Origin: Azolla caroliniana | Taxonomy: Eukaryota; Polypodiophyta | Assembly: GCA_043228905.1 (NCBI GenBank) | Contig: JBHGNT010000003.1 | Coordinates: 21,886,001 to 21,950,000, forward strand | Direction: 5' to 3' | Length of the DNA: 64,000 nt | Shown here: one piece after another, positions 10,921 through 22,551 of the stretch | How the letters are laid out: every line of letters begins with the position of its first letter | Position numbering within the stretch: the first letter of the stretch is position 1 | Notes under the pieces: model-generated | The model's database searches: none | What the model saw: only the letters and a program-made list of their open reading frames with translations | What the model was told of the DNA's origin: nothing | Program-made: the position numbers and the translations under genes

Positions 10921-11089
10921 CAAGCAAGATCGTTCTTTAAGTGTTGCGTTCAATCCTTCATGGGGCCATATGTCATCAAGAACGTAAACGTGCAAACAAT
11001 AATATATTATTAAGGTTGAACGTCATAAAATGTCAACAACAAGTCGGATCTTAAATTAATTAACAAATAGGACATCTACGAATACCATA

Positions 11090-11166
11090 GCCTCTATAGC
11101 TCAGTGGTAGAGCGTCAGTCTTGTGAACTGAAGGTCTTTGATTGAATTCAATCCTCAGTGGGGGCA
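11090..11166 (+). pseudogene. tRNA-Thr(UGU) pseudogene at the array's left edge
   Basis: Matches the array tRNA through the anticodon stem, but the loop reads CTTGTGA and a five-base insertion disrupts the T arm (tttgattgaattcaatc). The Copia-2 target duplication starts on the very next base. Confidence 0.85.
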
Positions 11167-11171
11167 TATAC

Positions 11172-11257
11172 TGTTGAGGACAAAGGCCGTCAATGCGGAA
11201 GATCAAATAGCATTCGATTCGTGTTGAGTACCTGCGTATGACAGTTTGCAAGATCGT

Positions 11258-11320
<63 letters not shown>

Positions 11321-11504
11321 CACAAAATGACTTTCTATTCAATAGAAAAGAATAATACAACCAACCTTACAAAAAGGTTACTAGGTCACTTTATATAGTG
11401 ACGACTTAGGGCAACTACCATTTATGCTAATTACACAAATGGCCCAAACTTGAGCTATACAAAGGGATAGTGTGAATACGTCCATTATACACTTGTATTC
11501 GACA
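11172..11504 (-). repeat. 3' LTR of Copia-2
   Basis: 333 bp, containing a long (GA)n at about 11262-11319. The palindrome-like GTCACT...AGTGAC (11385-11402) frames a TATA-type core, TATATAAA on the minus strand. Confidence 0.95.
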
Positions 11505-11697
11505 CTCCCCCGTAATGGGCGTATACATGGGTTATCTAAGATTACAGGTATAAACCTAGGTTCTCGGACATATCAGTTTTGTTCGAGTCGGCAGGGTCCG
11601 AAGGCAGAAGACCGGACTGGTCGGGTCGGAAGAGTTGAAGCCGATCATTAAGGAACTGATGTCGGTTGTCTGAAACCATCCTGCGCTGTGTCCGGCT
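11505..11697 (-). other. Copia-2 3' untranslated region
   Basis: No coding signal between the pol stop and the 3' LTR. On the minus strand the sequence just before the LTR is gggggag, a polypurine tract at about 11511-11505. Confidence 0.6.
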
Positions 11698-14600
11698 CTA
11701 ACCGGACTGGTTTGTCATTACGCCCATCTGATGCCGAAGGGACCGAAAGCGGTCTGCCGAAAGACACTTGGTCATTCCATCTGCGACATTGTCGGTTGTG
11801 GATATTTTCTCTAGACCGATTTTCCCTGAAATGACGCAGTCCCGAACGAAGTGATATCGAACGTCGATATGTTTGGAGGCGTTGTGGTGAACCGGATTTC
11901 TCGACAAGGCAACAACACCTTGACTGTCGCTATAGACAACTGGGGCCGAGTCATGGTCGACTTGTCGGAACGTGTGCGCCAGCCGGCCGAGCCACAAAGC
12001 TTCTTTTGCAGTGTCGGACACAGCTACATATTCTGCTTCGGTCGTTGAGGTCGCTGTGCACTCCTGAAGTTTCGACTTCCACGAAATTGCTCCATTGCCG
12101 AATTTGAAGCAGTATCCAGTTGTTGATTTCCGACTGTCTATACAGCCGGCGAAGTCCGAGTCGGTGTAACCGACTACGCCTGAGGTTGAGTTTGGGCCGA
12201 AAAGAATGCCGTGGTCTTTTGTGCCAGCCAGATATTTGAACACATGCTTGACTGCGTTCCAATGCGATCGGCCAGGATTGTGCATAAATCTGCTAACGAC
12301 TCCTACGGCATGAGAAATATCAGGCCGTGTCGCGACCATCAGGTACATAAGGGAGCTGACTGCCGGTGCATACGGTACCGACTTCATATCTTCCCCCTCC
12401 GGACCGGATGTCGGGCAGTCTTGCTGAGAGAGCCGAAGATTCATGGGGAGCGGGGTTGAAGCAGATTTGGCTGATTGCATGTTGAAGCGTTCCAAGACAC
12501 GTCCGATATAGTCGGTTTGAGACAAAAAAAGATGTCGTTTATCGCGATGCCGACTAATCTTCATGCCAAGTATGTGTCGTGCCGGACCGAGGTCCTTCAT
12601 GGCAAACTTCAACCGCAATTGCCGAATGAGATCGGCAAGTTCGCCCGCGTGGCGTCCAGAAATTAGCATGTCGTCCACGTAAATGATGAGGAAGATGGGT
12701 GATCCATCTTGAGCTGTGTTGGTAAAAAGACAATGGTCCTCATCGCTTTTTGAGAAGCCGATCGATTGGATGAAGTCGTCGAACTTCTTGTACCATTGTC
12801 GCGGTGCCTGTTTGAGGCCGTATAGACTCTTCCTGAGTCGGCAGACTAGATGTTCTTGGCCAGTTGCCACGAAGCCTTTTGGCTGCTCCATATAAATTTC
12901 CTCGTCAAGATCACCATGGAGGAAGGCTGTTTTGACATCTAGCTGAATCAGCTCCAAGTTGTCGGCTGCCACTACGCCGAGTAGAAAACGAAGGGTTGTC
13001 ATTTTCACCACTGGTGAAAAAATCTCGTCGAAGTCGACGCCATATTCTTGTCGGAAGCCCTTCGCAACTAATCTGGCCTTGTACTTTGGGGTGGTCGAAT
13101 CAGACGTCTCTTTTAGTCGATAAACCCACTTGCAAGGAAGAGCACGTCGATTCTTAGGTAATTCGACCAGATCCCAAGTCTTGTTTGTCCGAATGGAGTG
13201 CATTTCCGACTCCATCGCCAGATGCCAGGTGGCTGAATCGACAGATGTCGATGCTTCTTCGTAAGACGTCGGTTCGCCGGCGTCGGTGAAGAAAATTCCA
13301 GGAGAATACCTCTCCGGAGGTTGCGACAGTCTCTCGGATTGTCGAGGTATGATTGGACTGGTCGCATCGGGTATCGAGGTCGGATGGTCCGAAAGCGAAT
13401 TATTCTGCTGTGCCGAGTCAGAGTTGTCCGAGTCGGTAGTGTAAGGTTCAGCTACCCATGAAGCTGACCGTGTGTTAAGAGCGGGGCCTTCTTGAAGGGT
13501 CGGCACATCGGAAAATGTTACCCTTCGGACTTCGATCGGTGTTTCGACTGATGGATTCATAGCCGACTCGTTGAACACAACGTCCGAACTTCGAACGATT
13601 TGTCTGCGTTCGGGGTCCCAGAGTCGGTATCCCATTTCGCCGTCTGATCCATATCCAAGGAAGATGCATTTCCTGGACCGAGGTGCAAGTTTTCAGCGAT
13701 CATCTTTCGGAATAAGGGCGTACGCCTCGCATCCGAAGATCCTCAGCTTGTCGTAATTCGGCTTACTGCCGATCCATAGTTCCTGAGGAATTTGAAGTCC
13801 TAGAGGTCTGCTTGGCGACATATTGATTATGTGTACTGCTGTAAGTAGAGCCTCTGCCCAGAAGCCATCCGACAGTCCGGAGTGTTGGAGCATGGAAACT
13901 ATCCGTTCTTGGATTGTCCGATTCATGCGTTCTGCAATCCCGTTTTGCTCCGGACTGCGTGGTGCCGTAAATTCACGTCGGATGCCGCGTTGTCGGCAGA
14001 ATTTGACGAATTCTTCTGATTTGAACTCTCCCCCATTGTCGGTCCGAAAGCATTTCAGTTTTCGGTCAGTTTGATTTTCTACCATAGCGAGCCAATCGGA
14101 GAAGATCGAGAAGACACGATCTTTGGTGCGAATTGGATAAGCCCACACCTTTCGAGTCGAATCGTCAATAAAACTGACGAAGTAAGAGGCACCGCCGAGA
14201 GACTGATGCAGCATTGGGCCACAGACGGCCGAGTGGACTAAATCGAGAGGTCTCGTTTCTCTTGGTGCTGATGTCGGGTGTGATGCGGCTGCTTGTTTGC
14301 CATACTGGCAATGGTCGCAGAATTGAGGGTCCGAGAAGGAGAGTTTAGGGATGTATCCGGCTCTAGATAGGTGCGTAATGCCGGCCTTGCTGAGGTGTCC
14401 TAATCTTCTGTGCCATAGTGATGACACAGGAATATCCACCAAAAACAGGTTACCCTCTCTGAGCGTAACATGTAACGGATACAATGAGTGTATCTTGGGT
14501 CCTCTAGCAAGCAGGAGGTTCCCCCTGTGGAGTGTCCACCCTCCCGAAGAAAAACCGGCACGAATGCCGTCTTCATCTAGTTGTCCGACTGAGATCAATG

Positions 14601-15729
14601 GCCTTGAGAGCTCGGGTACATGTCGGACATTGTGAAGTACAAGTGTAGAGCCACCTGCAAGGTTGAGCTCTACTGTGCCGATTCCAATGATGTCACAGTG
14701 TTGCGAGTTGTCGACTCGAACTGAGTCGGAGTGACGGATCGTATATTGCCGAAATTGGGATCGATGAGGAGTCACGTGAAATGACGCGCCCGAATCTAAG
14801 AGCCATGTGCTCGATTCTTCAGTCGTGAGCAGAACTTCTGATCCGATTGGATTTTCGATTGATAGTATATTCGGGTCGTTTGGTAGCACATCAGCTGAGA
14901 AGCTGACGTAATTGATCTCCTCATGCCGGCCACTCTTCTTGTCTGATTTCTGAGACTTGTCGTTCTTGTTCTTGAGTGCGCGGCAGTCGGCTTTGATGTG
15001 TCCGGGTTTCTTGCAATAGTTGCAGATTCGATTATCCCGTGACTGGCTCCGTCTTCTCTGATTGTTCGGCTGCCGTGAGGAATCTCTTCCTCGTATGTTC
15101 GATCGGTCTGTCGAACCTTGTACTACGTAAGCGTCGTCTGTTGAGTCTTTGGCGAAAGACTTTCTCCGAGCTGCTTCGGTCAGGATTGCGCTCGTGACTT
15201 CGGAGTATTTAACAGCCGTGGTTGACGCGTTGCACACGGTTGTGACGAAAGTTTCCCATGATGAGGGAAGGCTGCTCATGAGTATCATTGCTCTGAGTTC
15301 ATCCTCGATTGCCGTCCCCTGAGATGAGATTTGGGAGCTTATGCTTTCGTACTCATTGAGATGTGCTTGAACCGAATCGGATTCTTTCATCCGCAAGTTG
15401 TAGAGGTGCCGGATCAGAAACATCTTCGTTGCGGCGACCTTCTTTTCGTAAGTGTCCGACAGTGTTTTCCACAGTTCGAATGTTGTCGTACACGATTGCA
15501 CCGTAAAGTATACCGATTCCGATAGGTGCATCCGAATCGTGGCGCGGACGATTCTGTCCAGCTTCTGCCACTCAATTGGTTTGTATCCTTCTGGAGGTTC
15601 TTCATTTTCGATGGGATCGATTTGCCCCTTGACTATGAGATAGTCCTGCATTTGCTCTTTCCAGAAGTTGAAGTTCGATCCATCGAACTTTCGTAGACTC
15701 ATTTCTGATGAGCCGGATGTTGATGCCAT
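11698..15729 (-). pseudogene. Copia-2 gag-pol polyprotein with one in-frame TGA
   Basis: One long frame from ATG 15729 to the stop at 11698, broken only by a TGA at 13695-13693 between integrase and reverse transcriptase. Domains in order: gag (UBN2 type, about residues 10-200), CCHC knuckle (CNYCKKPGHIKADC), protease with D-S-G-A (WLLDSGASFHVT), pre-integrase zinc region (HRRLGH, CDHCQYGK), integrase, RT (IYVDDMLIS) and RNase H (STTEAEYVA). In integrase the position of the first catalytic acidic residue is alanine (HSAVCGP, codon 14229-14227, about residue 501); the other two are kept (TDNGG, PEQNGIAE). So the copy looks young but unable to integrate by itself. Confidence 0.93.
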
Positions 15730-15732
15730 CAA

Positions 15733-16427
15733 ATTTGGTTTCGGTTGATGAGGCTCGGTTCGGAGTTGACTACGAACCTTGTTGGAGTGCAGCCGGTTGG
15801 CTCACCCGATATCGTTCTAGTCGGATTTGAACCCGAGTCGGTTCGGCTTCGGATATATGTATTGTTGAACTTGCTCGAATTGACTCCGGTAACTTGAGGG
15901 ACAGAACCGACTGGTCTTCCCGAATGTTGCCGAGTCGGAGTGAGCCCGGTTCGCTTCCGAATATATATGCCAAATACCGATTATTAAAACCGATTGTCTG
16001 AACCGATTCTGCTTCGGGTGACTGCAGCGACGAGAGAGACGGATCCAACTGATCCTCCCGAATGTCGATCAGCCGGATGAAGCACGAATTGGGGTTGTTG
16101 TCTTGAGACCGATCTGCACCGAGTGGTTACAATGAGCGGCGAGCAGCGTTTGATGACCTCTTCGGATGCCGTTTAACCGAGTGGAGCACGATCGTGTCAA
16201 TGTTGCACAAGGGGATTTCACCTCGAGCGGTTACGATCACAAGGAACAGAGTACAACCGGCTGGCTTACTCCAAGCGAAGATGATCTAACGCGATGAGAT
16301 GCAAGCCTCGTTTTTTCTTCTTCTTCTCTCTTCTTCGAATGACGCAAGAAACCGAATGTTGTGCAGGCTGAGACGACGGCCGACAGCGGGTTGAAGGACC
16401 GAATACTGTGCAGGCTCTGATACCAAA
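15733..16427 (-). other. Copia-2 5' untranslated leader
   Basis: Between gag and the 5' LTR. It carries the initiator tRNA-Met primer site next to the LTR and several similar blocks with gagtcgg/ccgactcgg-type words, but no convincing protein. Short open frames here look like chance. Confidence 0.7.
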
Positions 16428-16732
16428 TGTTGGGGACAAAGGCCGTCAATGCGGAAGATCAAATAGCATTCGATTCGTGTTGAGTACCTGCGTATGACAG
16501 TTTGCAAGATCGTGCACAGAGACTGAGAGAGAGAGAGAGAGAGAGAGGCACAAAATGACTTTCTATTCAATAGAAAAGAATAATACAACCAACCTTACAA
16601 AAAGGTTACTAAGTCACTTTATATAGTGACGACTTAGGGCAACTACCATTTATGCTAATTAGACAAATGGCCCAAACTTGAGCTATACAAAGGGATAGTG
16701 TGAATACGTCCATTATACACTTGTATTCGACA
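16428..16732 (-). repeat. 5' LTR of Copia-2
   Basis: 305 bp; same as the other LTR except for a shorter GA tract (about 16521-16548) and a few substitutions. A TATA-type core lies inside GTCACT...AGTGAC at 16613-16630. Confidence 0.95.
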
Positions 16733-16737
16733 TATAC

Positions 16738-17148
16738 CACCAAGTGTCTTCGCTCCTATAGCTCAATGGACTTCTTAAGAGAAATGAAGTCTTGAGTTCA
16801 ATCCTAAGTAGGCGCATATGTCAATAACGTGTTCTGTCATCTGTTGACAACACTTTCAATGCTATAAAAAGTATCTTGTAAGAGCTTTTGTAGAAAGTTA
16901 TGTTCTACCCTTAGTGGGGGCATATGTTCAAAAGTGAGTTTTTGTATACCTTGACGCATTGACTAATAAGGAACAAGCAAGATTGTTGGTTGAGTCTTGT
17001 GTTCAATCCTCCATAGGACCATATGTCAACAAGAACATAAGCCTGCAAACAGTAATATATTATTAAGGTAGAACATCATACAATGTCAACAACGAGTGCG
17101 ATCTTAAATAAATCAACAAATAGATAAAGGCATGTACAAAAATCCATA
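16738..17148 (+). repeat. Partial array unit right of Copia-2
   Basis: Starts in the spacer after the damaged tRNA at 11090. It holds the three degenerate modules of that unit (starting near 16753, and ending near 16923 and 17032) and then the spacer. Joined across Copia-2 it completes the unit. Confidence 0.85.
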
Positions 17149-17220
17149 GCCTCTATAGCTTAGTGGTAGAGCGTCAGTCTTGTAAACTAAAGGTCTTGAG
17201 TTCAATCCTCAGTGGGGGCA
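17149..17220 (+). tRNA. tRNA-Thr(UGU), array copy 1
   Basis: 72 nt, anticodon TGT in loop CTTGTAA. Changes from the array consensus give a T-G pair in the D stem and one C-A mismatch in the anticodon stem (actaa). Confidence 0.7.
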
Positions 17221-17635
17221 TATGTCAACAAGTGTCTTCGCTTCTATAGCTCAATGGTCTTGTTAATTGAAATGAAGTCTTGAGTTCAATCCTAAGTACG
17301 CGCATATTTCAATAATGTATTCTGTCATCTGTTTACAACACTTTCAGTTCTCTAAAAAGTATCTTGTCAGAGCTTTTGTAGAAGGTTAAGTTCTACCCTT
17401 AGTGGGGGCATATGTTCAAAAGTGTGTTTTTGTATACCTTGTCACATTGACTAATCAGCAACAAGCAAGATTGTTGGTTGAGTCTTGCGTTCAATCCTCC
17501 ATAGGGCCATTTGTCATGAAGAACGTAAGCGTGCAAACAATACCATATTATTAACGTTGAACGTCATAAAATGTCAACAACGAGTGCGATCTTAAATAAA
17601 TTAACAAATACACAAAGACATCTACAAATACCATA

Positions 17636-17707
17636 GCCTCTATAGCTCAGTGGTAGAGCGTCAGTCTTGTAAACCGAAGGTCTTGAGTTCAATCCTCAGT
17701 GGGGGCA
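17636..17707 (+). tRNA. tRNA-Thr(UGU), array copy 2
   Basis: 72 nt. One change (accga) leaves one mismatch in the anticodon stem; the rest is consensus. Followed by the shorter gggggcaacaag junction. Confidence 0.7.
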
Positions 17708-18114
17708 ACAAGTGTCTTCGCTACTATAGCTCAGTCGTCTTCTTAAGTGAAATGAAGTATTGAGTTCAATTCTAAGTACGCGCATACGTCAATAATGTTC
17801 TGTCATCTATTGACAACACTTTCAGTGCTCTAAAAAGTATCTTGTCAGAGCTTTCGTAGAAGGTTATGTTCTACCCTTACTGGGGGCATATGTTCAAAAG
17901 TGTTCTTTTGTATACCTTGACACATTGACTAATAAGCAACAAGCAAGATTGTTGGCTGAATCTTGCGTTCAATCCTCCATAGGGCCATAAGTCGTCAAGA
18001 ACATAAGCGTGCAAACCGTAACATATTATTAAGGTTGAACATCATAAAATGTCAACAATGAGTGCGATCTTAAATATATCAACAAATAGATAAAGCCATC
18101 TATGATAATACATA

Positions 18115-18186
18115 GCCTCTATAGCTCAATGGTAGAGCGTCAGTCTTGTAAACTAAAGGTCTTGAGTTCAATCCTCAGTGGGGGCA
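18115..18186 (+). tRNA. tRNA-Thr(UGU), array copy 3
   Basis: 72 nt. An A in the D loop (caatgg) and one C-A mismatch in the anticodon stem. Confidence 0.7.
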
Positions 18187-18602
18187 TATGTCAACAAGTG
18201 TCTTCGCTTCTATAGCTCAATGGTCTTGCTAAGTGAAATGAAGTTTTGAATTCAATCCTAAGTAGGCACATATTTCAATAATGTATTTTGTCATCTGTTT
18301 ACAACACTTTCAATGTTCAAAAAAGCATCTTGTAAGAGCTTTTGTAGAAGGTTAAGTTCTACCCTTAGTAAGGGCATATGTTCAAAAGTATGTTTTTGTA
18401 TACCTTGACGCATTGACTAATAAGGAACAAGAAAGATTGTTGGTTTAGTCTTGCGTTCAATCCTCCATGGGGCACTTTGTCATGAAGAACGTAAGCGTGC
18501 AAACAATACCATATTATTAAGCTTGAACATCATAAAATGTCAACAACGAGTGCAATCTTAAATAAATCAACAAATACATAAAGACATCTATGAAAATCCA
18601 TA

Positions 18603-18674
18603 GCCTCTATAGCTCAGTGGTAGAGCGTCAGTCTTGTAAACTGAAGGTCTTGAGTTCAATCCTCAGTGGGGGCA
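18603..18674 (+). tRNA. tRNA-Thr(UGU), array copy 4, consensus
   Basis: Consensus copy: 7-bp acceptor stem (GCCTCTA/TGGGGGC, with G-U pairs), D stem GCTC/GAGC, anticodon stem TCAGT/ACTGA, T stem TTGAG/CTCAG, discriminator A. A box TAGCTCAGTGG and B-box-like AGTTCAATCC are present. No CCA is encoded and there is no intron. It decodes ACA. The first run of four Ts downstream is at 18828-18831. Confidence 0.88.
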
Positions 18675-19090
18675 TATGTCAACAAGTGTCTTCGCTTCTA
18701 TAGCTCAATGGTCTTGTTAAGTGAAATGAGGTCTTGAGTTCAATCCTCAGTAGGCGCATATTTCAATAATGTGTTCTGTCATTTGTTTACAACACTTTCA
18801 GTTCTGTAAAAAGCATCTTGGAAGAGCTTTTGTAGAAGGTTAAGTTCTACCCTTAGTGGGGGCATATGTTCAAAAGTGTGTTTTTGTATACCTTGACGCA
18901 TTGACTAATAAGGAACAAGCAAGATTGTTGGTTGAGTCTTGCGTTCAATCCTCCATGGGGCCATATGTCATGAAGAACGTAAGCGTGCAAACAATACCAT
19001 ATTATTAACGTTGAACGTCATAAAATGTCAACAACCAGTGGGATCTTAAATAAATCAACAAATAGATAAAGACATCTACGAAAATCCATA

Positions 19091-19162
19091 GCCTCTATAG
19101 CTTAGTGGTAGAGCGTCAGTCTTGTAAACTGAAGGTCTTGATTTCAATCTTCAGTGGGGACA
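19091..19162 (+). tRNA. tRNA-Thr(UGU), array copy 5, variant
   Basis: T stem changed (ttgat/ttcag) so that its innermost pair is lost; the acceptor 3' strand has an A (gggaca). Probably a weak or dead gene. Confidence 0.5.
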
Positions 19163-19569
19163 ACAAGTGTCTTCGTTTCTATAGCTCAGTCGTCTTCTTA
19201 AGTGAAATGAAGTATTGAGTTCAATTCTAAGTACGCGCATACGTCAATAATGTTCTGTCATCTATTGACAACATTTTCAGTGCTCTAAAAAGTATCTTGT
19301 CACAGCTTTCGTAGAAGGTTATGTTCTACCCTTAGTGGCGGAATATGTTCAAAAGTGTTCTTTTGTATACCTTGATACATTGACTAATAAGCAACAAGCA
19401 AGATTGTTGGCTGAATCTTGCGTTCAATCCTCCATAGGGCCATAAGTCATCAAGAACATAAGCGTGCAAACTGTAATATATTATTAAGCTTGAACATCAT
19501 AAAATGTCAAGAACGAGTGCGATCTTAAATATATCAACAAATAGATAAAGACATCTACGAAAATACATA

Positions 19570-19641
19570 GCCTCTATAGCTCAGTGGTAGAGCGTCAGTC
19601 TTGTAAACTGAAGGTCTTGAGTTCAATCCTCAGTGGGGGCA
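19570..19641 (+). tRNA. tRNA-Thr(UGU), array copy 6, consensus
   Basis: Identical to copy 4 over 72 nt. Confidence 0.88.
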
Positions 19642-20057
19642 TATGTCAACAAGTGTCTTCGCTTCTATAGCTCAATGGTCTTGCTAAGTGAACTAAAGTT
19701 TTGAATTCAATCCTAAGTAGGCACATATTTCAATAATGTATTTTGTCATCTGTTTACAACACTTTCAATGTTCTAAAAAGCATCTTGTAAGAGCTTTTGT
19801 AGAAGGTTAAGTTCTACCCTTAGTGGGGGCATATGTTCAAAAGTATGTTTTTGTATACCTTGACGCATTGACTAATAAGGAACAAGAAAGATTGTTGGTT
19901 TAGTCTTGCGTTCAATCCTCCATGGGGCAATTTGTCATGAAGAACGTAAGCGTGCAAACAATACCATATTATTAAGCTTGAACATCATAAAATGTCAACA
20001 ACGAGTGCAATCTTAAATAAATCAACAAATACATAAAGACATCTATGAAAATCCATA

Positions 20058-20129
20058 GCCTCTATAGCTCAGTGGTAGAGCGCCAGTCTTGTAAACTGAA
20101 GGTCTTGAGTTCAATCCTCAGTGGGGGCA
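20058..20129 (+). tRNA. tRNA-Thr(UGU), array copy 7
   Basis: One change (gcgcc for gcgtc) breaks the outermost anticodon-stem pair. Shared with copy 18 at 25384, which points to duplication of a larger block. Confidence 0.75.
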
Positions 20130-20544
20130 TATGTCAACAAGTGTCTTCGCTTCTATAGCTCAATGGTCTTGTTAATTGAAATGAAGTCTTGAGTTCAATC
20201 CTGAGTAGGCGCATATTTCAATAATGTGTTCTGTTATCTATTTACAACACTTTCAGTTCTGTAAAAAGCATCTTGTAAGAGCTTTTGTAGAACGTTAAGT
20301 TCTACCCTTAGTGGGGGCATATGTTCAAAAATGGTTTTTGTATACCTTGACGCATTGACTAATAAGGAACAAGCAAGATTGTTGGTTGAGTCTTGCGTTC
20401 AATCCTCCATGGGGCCATATGTCATGAAGAACATAAGCGTGCAAACAATACCATATTATTAACGTTGAACGTCATAAAATGTCAACAACGAGTGCGATCT
20501 TAAATAAATCAACAAATACATAAAGACATCTACGAAAATCCATA

Positions 20545-20616
20545 GCCTCTATAGCTTAGTGGTAGAGCGTCAGTCTTGTAAACTGAAGGTCTTGATTTCA
20601 ATCTTTAGTGGGGGCA
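20545..20616 (+). tRNA. tRNA-Thr(UGU), array copy 8, variant
   Basis: D stem with a T-G pair; T arm weakened (ttgat ... tttag). Short junction gggggcaacaag follows. Confidence 0.5.
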
Positions 20617-21023
20617 ACAAGTGTCTTCGCTTCTATAGCTCAGTCGTCTTCTTAAGTGAAATGAAGTATTGAGTTCAATTCTAAGTACGCGCATACGTCA
20701 ATAATGTTCTGTCATCTATTGACAACATTTTCAGTGCTCTAAAAAGTATCTTGTCAGAGCTTTCGTAGAAAGTTATGTTCTACCCTTAGTGGCGGAATAT
20801 GTTCAAAAGTGTTCTTTTGTATACCTTGACACATTGACTAATAAGCAACAAGCAAGATTGTTGCCTGAATCTTGCGTTCAATCCTCCATAGGGCCATAAG
20901 TCATCAAGAACATAAGCGTGCAAACCGTAATATATTATTAAGCTTGAACATCATAAAATGTCAACAACGAGTGCGATCTTAAATATATCAACAAATAGAT
21001 AAAGATATCTAGGAAAATATGTA

Positions 21024-21095
21024 GCCTCTATAGCTCAGTGGTAGAGCGTCATTCTTGTAAACTGAAGGTCTTGAGTTCAATCCTCAGTGGGGGCA
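21024..21095 (+). tRNA. tRNA-Thr(UGU), array copy 9
   Basis: One change (tcatt for tcagt) leaves one mismatch in the anticodon stem. Confidence 0.7.
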
Positions 21096-21511
21096 TATGT
21101 CAACAAGTGTCTTCGCTTCTATAGCTCAATGGTCTTGCTAAGTGAAATGAAGTTTTGAATTCAATCCTAAGTAGGCACATATTTCAATAATGTATTTTGT
21201 CATCTGTTTACAACACTTTCAATGTTCTAAAAAGCATCTTGTAAAAGCTTTTGTAGAAGGTTAAGTTCTACCCTTAGTTGGGGCATATGTTCAAAAGTAT
21301 GTTTTTGTATACCTTGACGCATTGACTAATAAGGAACAAGAAAGATTGTTGGTTCAGTCTTGCGTTCAATCCTCCATGGGGCAATTTGTCATGAAGAACG
21401 TAAGCGTGCAAACAATACCATATTATTAAGCTTGAACATCATAAAATGTCAACAACGAGTGCAATCTTAAATAAATCAACAAATACATAAAGACATCTAC
21501 GAAAATACATA

Positions 21512-21583
21512 GCCTCTATAGCTCAGTGGTAGAGCGTCAGTCTTGTAAACTGAAGGTCTTGAGTTCAATCCTCAGTGGGGGCA
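21512..21583 (+). tRNA. tRNA-Thr(UGU), array copy 10, consensus
   Basis: Identical to copy 4 over 72 nt. Confidence 0.88.
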
Positions 21584-21999
21584 TATGTCAACAAGTGTCT
21601 TCGCTTCTATAGCTCAATGGTCTTGTTAAGTGAAATGAAGTCTTGAGTTCAATCCTGAGTAGGCGCATATTTCAATAATTTGTTCTGTCATCTATTTACA
21701 ACACTTTCAGTGCTCTAAAAAGCATCTTGCAAGAGCTTTTGTAGAAGGTTAAGTTCTACCCTTAGTGGGGGCATATGTTCAAAAGTGTGTTTTTGTATGC
21801 CTTGACACATTGACTAATAAGGAACAAGCAAGATTGTTGGTTTTGTCTTGCGTTCAATCCTCCATGGGGCCATATGTCATGAAGAACGTAAGCGTGCAAA
21901 CAATACCATATTATTAACGTTGAAAGTCATAAAATGTCAACAACGAGTGGGATCTTAAATAAATCAACAAATAGATAAAGACATCTACGAAAATCCATA

Positions 22000-22071
22000 G
22001 CTTCTATAGCTCAGTGGTAGAGCGTTAGTCTTGTAAACTAAAGGTCTTGATTTCAATCTTCAGTGGGGGCA
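22000..22071 (+). tRNA. tRNA-Thr(UGU), array copy 11, variant
   Basis: Starts gcttcta. Both sides of one anticodon-stem pair are changed (ttagt/actaa) so that pairing is kept. The innermost T-stem pair is lost. Confidence 0.55.
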
Positions 22072-22479
22072 ACAAGTGTCTTCGCTTCTATAGCTCAATG
22101 GTATTGTTAAGTGAAATGAAGTCTTGAGTTCAATCCTAAGTAGGCGCATAATTCAATAATGTGTTCTGTTATCTGTTTACAACACTTTCAGTTCTGTAAA
22201 AAGCATCTTGTAAGAGCTTTTGTAGAACGTTAAGTTCTACCCTTAGTGGGGGCATATGTTCAAAAATGGTTTTTGTATACCTTGACGCATTGACTAATAA
22301 GGAACAAGCAAGATTGTTGGTTGAGTCTTGCGTTCAATCCTCCATGGGGCCATATGTCATGAAGAACATAAGCGTGCAAACAATACCATATTATTAACGT
22401 TGAACGTCATAAAATGTCAACAACGAGTGCGATCTTAAATAAATCAACAAATAGATAAAGACATCTACGAAAATCCATA

Positions 22480-22551
22480 GCCTCTATAGCTCAGTGGTAG
22501 AGCGTCAGTCTTGTAAACTGAAGGTCTTGATTTCAATCTTCAGTGGGGGCA
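22480..22551 (+). tRNA. tRNA-Thr(UGU), array copy 12, variant
   Basis: Consensus up to the T arm, which has ttgat/ttcag and lacks the innermost pair. Confidence 0.6.

Larger units (their letters stand above)
11172..16732 (-). mobile_element. Copia-2, young LTR retrotransposon of the Ty1/copia type
   Basis: Bounded by LTRs 11172-11504 and 16428-16732 (TGTTG...TTCGACA) with target duplication TATAC at 11167-11171 and 16733-16737. It is transcribed on the minus strand, so 16428-16732 is the 5' LTR. Next to it lies the minus-strand primer site TGGTATCAGAGCC (about 16424-16412). Outside the GA repeat the LTRs differ at only a few positions, which suggests a recent insertion. The target is the tRNA-Thr array. 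Confidence 0.96.
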
